Origin: Streptomyces humi
GTDB taxonomy: Bacteria > Actinomycetota > Actinomycetes > Streptomycetales > Streptomycetaceae
Direction: 5' to 3'
Length of the DNA: 64,000 nt
Assembly: GCF_001005085.2 (NCBI RefSeq)
Contig: NZ_LBMU02000017.1
Coordinates: forward strand, 1-64,000
The translations under genes and the position numbers were made by a program. Shown piece by piece: positions 60,874 through 64,000 of this stretch. The stretch's first letter is position 1, and every line of letters starts with the position of its first letter. The notes under the pieces are model-generated. The model made no database searches. It had not been told where the DNA came from and saw only the letters and a program-made list of their open reading frames with translations.

Positions 60874-61407
60874 ATGTCAGCGATGCGCCCCGAAGTCACC
60901 GCAAAAGCCATCACCGTCAGGCGGGCCAGGACCAGCGATGTCCAGGCGGTGCGCCGCCTCCTTGACGTGTACGTCCGCGACCGCATCCTGCTCGACAAAG
61001 CCACGGTGACGCTTTACGAGGACATCCAGGAGTTCTGGGTCGCGGAACGCGACGACAACGCCGAGGTCGTCGGCTGCGGCGCACTGCACGTGATGTGGGA
61101 AGACCTCGCCGAAGTCCGCACTCTCGCGGTGAAGCCGGGCCTCAAGGGTGCCGGTGTCGGTCATCAGTTGCTGGAGAAGTTGGTGGAGACCGCGCGTTGG
61201 CTCGGTGTTCGCCGCGTTTTCTGTCTGACCTTCGAAGTCGAGTTCTTCGGGAAGCACGGCTTCGTGGAGATCGGCGAGACGCCCGTGGACACCGATGTCT
61301 ACGCGGAGCTGTTGCGTTCCTATGACGAGGGCGTCGCGGAGTTCCTCGGACTCGAACGAGTGAAACCGAACACCTTGGGCAACAGCCGGATGCTTCTGCA
61401 TCTGTGA
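60874..61407 (+). CDS. GNAT acetyltransferase (amino-acid N-acetyltransferase-like)
   Basis: The 177-residue GNAT protein has the acetyl-CoA motif VKPGLKGAGVGHQLLEKLVE, CLTFEVEFFGKHGF and CGALHVMWEDLAEVRTLAV (extracts). It resembles the single-domain N-acetylglutamate synthase of mycobacteria (Rv2747 type), which starts arginine synthesis, though other amines remain possible. TAGCGT, overlapping the BlaI stop, ends six bases before the ATG, so it may have its own leaderless transcript. Confidence 0.82.
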   Translation: MSAMRPEVTAKAITVRRARTSDVQAVRRLLDVYVRDRILLDKATVTLYEDIQEFWVAERDDNAEVVGCGALHVMWEDLAEVRTLAVKPGLKGAGVGHQLLEKLVETARWLGVRRVFCLTFEVEFFGKHGFVEIGETPVDTDVYAELLRSYDEGVAEFLGLERVKPNTLGNSRMLLHL

Positions 61408-61648
61408 TCGCCGAGAGGGCGGGAGATCGATCCGCTATTCCGGGCCTCCCGCCTTCCCCCGGTGCCCTATGTCCGAAACGCGCATGTTTCCGGGTGGGAG
61501 CGGGCCCCTCGGTCTCTCCCAGGGGTTTGTGTTTTCTCCGCAAAAGCGGTTTGCTTTCCGACGTACTAGTACTGCATATAACAGGGGGCGGCGTAACGGC
61601 GGGCGCCGCGGACCCCCGGCCCTCAAGTTTTCGATGAAAGGAAATCCG
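61408..61648 (+). promoter_or_regulatory. A+T-rich promoter region of lsr2
   Basis: Between 61520 and 61585 the DNA is markedly less GC-rich than its surroundings. It contains the perfect palindrome GTACTAGTAC (61563-61572) and a TATAAC -10 (61577-61582). Lsr2 binds A+T-rich DNA, so this is a likely site of autoregulation. AAAGGAAA before GTG 61649 is the ribosome-binding site. Confidence 0.65.
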
Positions 61649-61984
61649 GTGGCACAGAAGGTTCAGGTCCTTCTTGTCGACGACCTCGACGGCGGCGAGG
61701 CGGACGAGACCGTGACGTTCGCGCTGGACGGCAAGACTTACGAGATCGACCTCACGACCGCCAATGCGGACAAGCTGCGCGGTCTTCTCGACCCCTATGT
61801 CAAGGGCGGCCGGCGTACCGGTGGCCGTGCCTCGGGCGGACGCGGAAAGGCCCGTGCGGCTTCCGGCGGCAGCCAGGACACCGCGCAGATTCGCGCCTGG
61901 GCCAAGGAGAACGGCTACGAGGTCAACGACCGCGGCCGTGTTCCCGCGACCATTCGGCAGGCCTACGAGGACGCCAACGCCTGA
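61649..61984 (+). CDS. lsr2: Lsr2 nucleoid-associated xenogeneic silencer
   Basis: The 111-residue protein has the N-terminal dimerisation domain (VAQKVQVLLVDDLDGGEA, TVTFALDGKTYEIDL), a Gly/Arg-rich linker and the C-terminal DNA-binding domain (IRAWAKENGYEV). Its RGR hook at 95-97 inserts in the minor groove of A+T-rich DNA. It silences horizontally acquired and specialised-metabolism genes. GTG 61649 gives exactly the usual length; ATG 61634 would add five residues and cover the ribosome-binding site. Its end overlaps the convergent gene by 22 bases. Confidence 0.95.
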   Translation: MAQKVQVLLVDDLDGGEADETVTFALDGKTYEIDLTTANADKLRGLLDPYVKGGRRTGGRASGGRGKARAASGGSQDTAQIRAWAKENGYEVNDRGRVPATIRQAYEDANA

Positions 61985-62586
61985 CGGTTCCCCGGCCCGC
62001 GGCCCGCGCCCGCGCGCCGCAGCCGGATGCGGTGGCACTCGGTGGCCACCGTGTCCACCAGTCGTACGAGATCGGGGGCGCCCCCACCGCCCCCCACGGC
62101 CGACAGCGTCGGCAGCGAGGCCTCGACCTCGCGCCCCGGCTCGGGGGGCCGCAACCAGACGGCGGCCCCCTGCGCGGGTTGCGCCTCCCCCCGCGAGGTC
62201 CCCTCGGCCCGTCCCGGCCGCGCCGGAGCCTCCGTCCGGCCCCCGGCGCCCAGCGCCCGAAGGTCGAGGTCCGGCACGCGCCACTCCAGCCAGTCCAGCA
62301 GCCCTGGCAGCTCCTCCGCGCTGCCCGCGGCCACCAGCAGCCGCATCCGGTCGCCCCTGAGTGCCACCGGAGAGCCCGGCAGCAGGTGCCTGAGCGCCTT
62401 CGCGCCCGCCTCGGCCGGCATGTCCAGCACGTCGAAACGCACGCCCGTGACCAGCCTCAGCGGCTCGCCGGGCGGTGCGGGCACTGTCGCCCACCCCAGA
62501 TCGTTCTCGTACCAGTGCCGTACGGGATCGAGAGGACGACGGGGGTGAGGGACCGTGGAAGCAGCCAGGGGAACCGTGCCAGCCAT
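61963..62586 (-). CDS. SCO3374-type protein (Prim-Pol N-terminal-like)
   Basis: The 207-residue protein has features of a reduced primase/polymerase N-terminal fold (HWYENDLGWATVPAP, LVTGVRFDVLDMPAEAGAKALRHL). Streptomyces annotations call it SCO3374-like. I see no complete catalytic acidic triad. A Gly/Arg/Pro-rich insert covers about 110-165. It is conserved between lsr2 and clpC. Its 3' end overlaps that of lsr2 by 22 bases, tail to tail. Confidence 0.75.
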   Translation of the reverse strand: MAGTVPLAASTVPHPRRPLDPVRHWYENDLGWATVPAPPGEPLRLVTGVRFDVLDMPAEAGAKALRHLLPGSPVALRGDRMRLLVAAGSAEELPGLLDWLEWRVPDLDLRALGAGGRTEAPARPGRAEGTSRGEAQPAQGAAVWLRPPEPGREVEASLPTLSAVGGGGGAPDLVRLVDTVATECHRIRLRRAGAGRGPGNRQALASS

Positions 62587-62691
62587 GCCCCTGCAACCGC
62601 CGGAAACCCGCTCGGGTTACGCTGAGTGCGCGTACGACCGCGCAGAGTCCCGGAGAACGCGGCCTGCGGGGGTCCGGAGGGACGCAAGGTT

Positions 62692-62708
62692 GTTCGCCCG
62701 TAGCGGAG
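62692..62708. promoter_or_regulatory. Weak ClgR-like box
   Basis: GTTCGCCCGTAGCGGAG has the TCGCC-N4-GCG core of ClgR sites but a poor right half. It lies 106 bases before the better box at 62798. Confidence 0.35.
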
Positions 62709-62797
62709 GGACCAGGGGCTCACGGCATGGACTGTCAGTCGCAGCGGGTAAGACATCCCTAGTGGGAGGGGGCGACACGCATGCGAGGCCGTCTCAC

Positions 62798-62814
62798 GTT
62801 CGCCACGGGCGTAC
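62798..62814. promoter_or_regulatory. ClgR-type operator upstream of clpC
   Basis: GTTCGCC-ACG-GGCGTAC is an inverted repeat with one mismatch. It fits the ClgR consensus (WCGCYNANRGCGW) at all but one position. ClgR activates clp and lon genes in Streptomyces. The site is 30 bases before a sigma-R-type -35, as expected for an activator. Confidence 0.6.
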
Positions 62815-62843
62815 TGGCGGAAGGGGTAACTGCCTGGCCTGCG

Positions 62844-62869
62844 GGAACATCGTCTCGCACCATCGGGTT
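62844..62869 (+). promoter_or_regulatory. Sigma-R-type promoter of clpC
   Basis: GGAAC (62844-62848), 18 bases, then GTT (62867-62869) matches the sigma-R consensus GGAAT-N18-GTT at seven of eight bases. clpC belongs to the thiol-oxidative-stress regulon of S. coelicolor (as I recall). This would give a leader of about 140 bases. Confidence 0.6.
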
Positions 62870-63015
62870 GGAGCAGATGTCGGCGTTCGGGGTCAGGAGG
62901 CCATCGACGGTGTCGGCAGTTGGAATGAGCGGTCCCCGCTTGCGGGACTAAGCTGCGGAAGGACAGGGAGGGGAAGTTCCCCCCACTGCCTGACCGCTCT
63001 GAGGAGCGATTAACG

Positions 63016-64000
63016 ATGTTCGAGAGGTTCACCGACCGCGCGCGGCGGGTTGTCGTCCTGGCTCAGGAAGAAGCCCGGATGCTCAACCACAACTACATCG
63101 GCACCGAGCACATCCTCCTGGGCCTGATCCACGAGGGTGAGGGTGTCGCCGCCAAGGCCCTTGAGAGCCTCGGGATTTCGCTCGAGGCGGTCCGCCAGCA
63201 GGTGGAGGAGATCATCGGCCAGGGCCAGCAGGCCCCGTCCGGGCACATCCCCTTCACCCCCCGTGCCAAGAAGGTCCTGGAGCTGTCGCTCCGCGAGGCC
63301 CTTCAGCTGGGCCACAACTACATCGGCACGGAGCACATCCTGCTCGGCCTGATCCGTGAGGGCGAGGGCGTCGCCGCCCAGGTCCTGGTCAAGCTGGGCG
63401 CTGATCTCAACCGGGTGCGGCAGCAGGTCATCCAGCTGCTCTCCGGTTACCAGGGCAAGGAGACCGCCACCGCCGGCGGCCCTGCCGAGGGCACCCCCTC
63501 GACGTCCCTGGTCCTCGACCAGTTCGGCCGGAACCTCACCCAGGCCGCTCGTGAGTCCAAGCTCGACCCGGTCATCGGGCGCGAGAAGGAGATCGAGCGG
63601 GTCATGCAGGTGCTGTCCCGCCGTACCAAGAACAACCCGGTCCTGATCGGTGAGCCCGGCGTCGGCAAGACCGCCGTCGTCGAGGGCCTCGCCCAGGCCA
63701 TCGTCAAGGGCGAGGTGCCCGAGACCCTCAAGGACAAGCACCTCTACACCCTGGACCTCGGCGCCCTGGTCGCCGGCTCCCGCTACCGCGGTGACTTCGA
63801 GGAGCGCCTGAAGAAGGTGCTCAAGGAGATCCGCACCCGCGGCGACATCATCCTGTTCATCGACGAGCTCCACACGCTGGTCGGTGCGGGTGCCGCCGAG
63901 GGCGCCATCGACGCGGCCTCCATCCTGAAGCCGATGCTGGCCCGCGGTGAGCTTCAGACCATCGGTGCCACCACCCTGGACGAGTACCGCAAGCACCTGG
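63016..64000 (+). CDS. clpC: ClpC ATPase, N-terminal part (cut by window end)
   Basis: The first 328 residues of ClpC are present. A double Clp_N domain (1-145; [16 protein letters not shown] and [16 protein letters not shown]) is followed by the first AAA+ module. That module has Walker A GEPGVGKT (212-219), pore loop GSRYRGD (254-260) and Walker [13 protein letters not shown] (D283, E284). ClpC unfolds proteins for ClpP and is the target of cyclomarin, ecumicin, rufomycin and lassomycin. F2, V14, Q17, H77, F80 and K85, which form the cyclomarin pocket in mycobacteria, are all present. The reading frame continues past 64000. Confidence 0.97.
   Translation, partial: MFERFTDRARRVVVLAQEEARMLNHNYIGTEHILLGLIHEGEGVAAKALESLGISLEAVRQQVEEIIGQGQQAPSGHIPFTPRAKKVLELSLREALQLGHNYIGTEHILLGLIREGEGVAAQVLVKLGADLNRVRQQVIQLLSGYQGKETATAGGPAEGTPSTSLVLDQFGRNLTQAARESKLDPVIGREKEIERVMQVLSRRTKNNPVLIGEPGVGKTAVVEGLAQAIVKGEVPETLKDKHLYTLDLGALVAGSRYRGDFEERLKKVLKEIRTRGDIILFIDELHTLVGAGAAEGAIDAASILKPMLARGELQTIGATTLDEYRKHL

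Larger units (their letters stand above)
62587..63015. other. Divergent intergenic region between SCO3374-type gene and clpC
   Basis: No gene is supported in these 429 bases. The region holds ClgR-like boxes, a sigma-R-type promoter, a bulged GTCCCCGC/GCGGGAC inverted repeat (62932-62948) and GGGGAA-G-TTCCCC (62970-62982) in the clpC leader. Ribosome-binding site GAGGAG lies about nine bases before the clpC ATG. Confidence 0.6.

Noticed and set aside
61404-61637. 77-residue frame overlapping the lsr2 leader
   Set aside because: It covers the A+T-rich promoter of lsr2 and shows no recognisable motif.
1-64000. Mobile island, prophage or tRNA/rRNA genes
   Set aside because: I found no integrase, transposase, phage structural gene or cloverleaf-like sequence. 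The composition is uniform apart from short promoter regions and repeats.

Overview
The window is chromosomal DNA from a streptomycete, or a very close actinobacterial relative. GC content is very high, with strong G/C bias at third codon positions. GTG starts and 4-base ATGA/GTGA gene overlaps are common. Marker genes include Lsr2, ClpC, a TipA-type MerR regulator, SARP/AfsR regulators, a DUF5753 XRE/DUF397/ATPase set and an SCO3374-type protein. The gene order from inorganic pyrophosphatase through tilS-hpt-ftsH-folE, the folate genes, panC-nadB-nadC-coaX, lsr2 and clpC looks like the conserved core of the Streptomyces chromosome.

Layout. 1-11 kb: a membrane-anchored ricin-type lectin protein, two large SARP/ATPase regulators flanking a family 2 glycosyltransferase, and much repetitive DNA. 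11-18.5 kb: a compact family A DNA polymerase, a ClpC2-like HTH + Clp_N protein with two palindromic operators, a DUF2786 protein, two lipoproteins, and the DUF397/anti-sigma-type ATPase/XRE locus with a shared operator. 18.6-28 kb: aldehyde dehydrogenase, a DinB protein, a CLC-glutamate decarboxylase operon, a TipA homologue with its own promoter, YbjQ, DedA, a ThrE-type exporter and pyrophosphatase. 28-42.7 kb: D-Ala-D-Ala carboxypeptidase, a zinc metalloprotease, tilS, hpt, ftsH, folE, a converging folP/NTF2-like/folB/folK/DUF3180 set, an MprF-like protein and an esterase. 42.7-53 kb: a coiled-coil membrane protein, a 144-bp tandem repeat, two PH-domain membrane proteins, an orphan nuoD facing a MidA/NDUFAF7-type methyltransferase, a two-component system, an ArsR-like regulator and a threonine-aldolase-like enzyme. 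53-59 kb: the DUF2520-panC-nadB-nadC-coaX operon. 59-64 kb: small genes, a BlaI regulator, an acetyltransferase, lsr2, SCO3374 and the start of clpC, which is cut by the window end.

How the genes fit together. Several sets make coherent units: folate synthesis (folE, folP, folB, folK), pantothenate/CoA plus NAD synthesis, acid resistance (CLC + GadB), and protein quality control (FtsH, ClpC, the ClpC2-like protein). The points most worth following up are the ClpC2-like protein with its self-overlapping operators and leaderless promoter, the duplicated GCAGATGCA operator in the XRE/DUF397/ATPase locus, the orphan NuoD beside a putative NuoD-arginine methyltransferase, and the TipA promoter/cysteine pair. 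No CRISPR array, rRNA, tRNA, prophage or insertion sequence was seen.
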